From Canna indica (lineage: Eukaryota > Streptophyta > Magnoliopsida > Zingiberales > Cannaceae): DNA of 64,000 nucleotides. This document shows, in pieces, positions 63,529 to 64,000 of this stretch. The translations under genes and the position numbers were made by a program. The notes beneath the pieces are model-generated. The model was not told where the DNA came from, did no database searches, and worked only from the letters and a program-made list of their open reading frames with translations. The stretch covers positions 31,312,001 to 31,376,000 of the forward strand of contig CP136896.1 in NCBI GenBank assembly GCA_034359265.1, given 5' to 3'. Within the stretch, counting starts at the first letter, position 1; each line of letters opens with the position of its first letter.

Positions 63529-64000
63529 CACTACTAGAATATTGTCTATCAACCACAGGGCTCTCCGACAGCTGCCTCGGCTGTCAAAAGAATCCATGGT
63601 TCTCCGATGGCCACACAAGCCGTGGCTGATATAACACCATCAGTCACAGCTCTGATACGGCCTCCTCCGACCGTCGCTCATATCCGATGGTGCGCACAGC
63701 GCACGAAACCAAAAACCTTATCAGCCACGGCTTAGATAGGGCTATTGTAGCCATCGATGATATTATTTAGTAATTAGCAACGACCAGGAGAGGCTGTCGG
63801 TGATAAAGTGATGGCGCGCACTCGGCATAAAAATAAAAATAAATCACTGACGGCTCAGAGAGGGCTGCTTTGGCCGTCGGTGATATAGTAAATAAAGATC
63901 TATGGTTTACCGACGGTTGCCGAGCCGTCGGTGAAGAAGGTTTTTATTTGCGTTCGTGCTCGACCCCTGTTCTTCCCCCACTTTCTTTCTGCTCTCAAAC
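63529..64000 (+). mobile_element. T3: CACTA element start in C0 gag (runs off window)
   Basis: CACTACTAGAATATTG at 63529, followed by subterminal repeats with CCGACGGC/GCCGTCGG and AGCCGTGGCTGA words to the end of the window. The terminus matches T1 (CACTACTAGAATAATG) more than T2, but the subterminal words differ from both. Only one end is visible. Confidence 0.75.

Larger units (their letters stand above)
1..64000 (-). mobile_element. C0: outermost gag-only Ty1/copia (SIRE-like) element, split by five insertions
   Basis: The whole window lies inside one minus-strand element. Its own sequence survives as 1-2299, 23135-23160, 43815-45656, 55533-56026 and 63461-63528, about 4.7 kb. These pieces read in the same order as the uninterrupted relative C2 (9290-12600): polypurine tract, AT-rich 3' region, gag. 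The piece 23135-23160 sits between two insertions and carries text (tatcaacctagcatgg) that C2 has as one run at 10728-10743. No pol domain appears between gag and the 3' LTR, so I infer a gag-only element dependent on another element's pol. The 5' LTR and gag start lie beyond position 64000. Confidence 0.8.

Overview
The window is nuclear DNA from a flowering plant with a large, repeat-rich genome. Every stretch I can identify belongs to a transposable element: SIRE/Maximus-like and a second lineage of Ty1/copia, Tekay/Del-like Ty3/gypsy, CACTA DNA transposons and solo LTRs. I see no convincing host gene, rRNA, tRNA gene or CRISPR array. The species cannot be fixed from this sequence.

The layout is one nest. 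Labels used here: C = copia, G = gypsy, S = LTR without internal region, T = CACTA. The outermost element, C0, lies on the minus strand. Its 3' LTR opens the window (1-451) and its gag is still running at the right edge, so both ends lie outside. Into C0 went C1 (2300-23134, minus, a once-autonomous SIRE-like copia), C3 (23161-43814, plus), G3 (about 45650-55532, minus), the solo LTR S2 (56027-63460, minus) and T3 (63529 to the end). C1 holds G1 (5445-18903, minus), which holds C2 (7838-14081, minus). C3 holds T1 (24958-26393), G2 (28179 to about 36185, plus) and C4 (37344-42427, plus, the most intact element). G3 holds solo LTR S1 (46857-48688) and LTR S3 (51800-54322), which holds S4 (52286-53826). 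S2 holds CACTA element T2 (56903-62234), which holds S5 (58324-59905). Target-site duplications, perfect or with one mismatch, support ten of these insertions, and the interrupted sequence can be rejoined across them.

Three related elements (C0, C2, C3) carry gag but no pol. They share their LTR style, tRNA-Met primer site and a conserved block next to the polypurine tract with the pol-bearing C1. That fits gag-only LTR elements (the TR-GAG class) mobilised by a SIRE-like partner. All coding regions are broken by stops, frameshifts, deletions or insertions.

The most unusual signal is in the long LTRs of the gypsy family. G2 (29987-30365) carries eight, and G1 (16660-17075) nine, tandem 33-35-nt units, each bounded by 7-nt complementary arms. 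The arms differ between units but change together. Read on the sense strand, the departures from Watson-Crick pairing are nine G.U pairs and one mismatch out of 119 pairs. This looks like an array of RNA hairpins in the transcribed leader. Other notable structure includes GGTCGACC palindrome clusters just upstream of the TATA boxes of several LTRs, dyad triplets conserved between two CACTA copies, an in-frame gypsy RT::copia gag fusion, and two GC-rich arrays.
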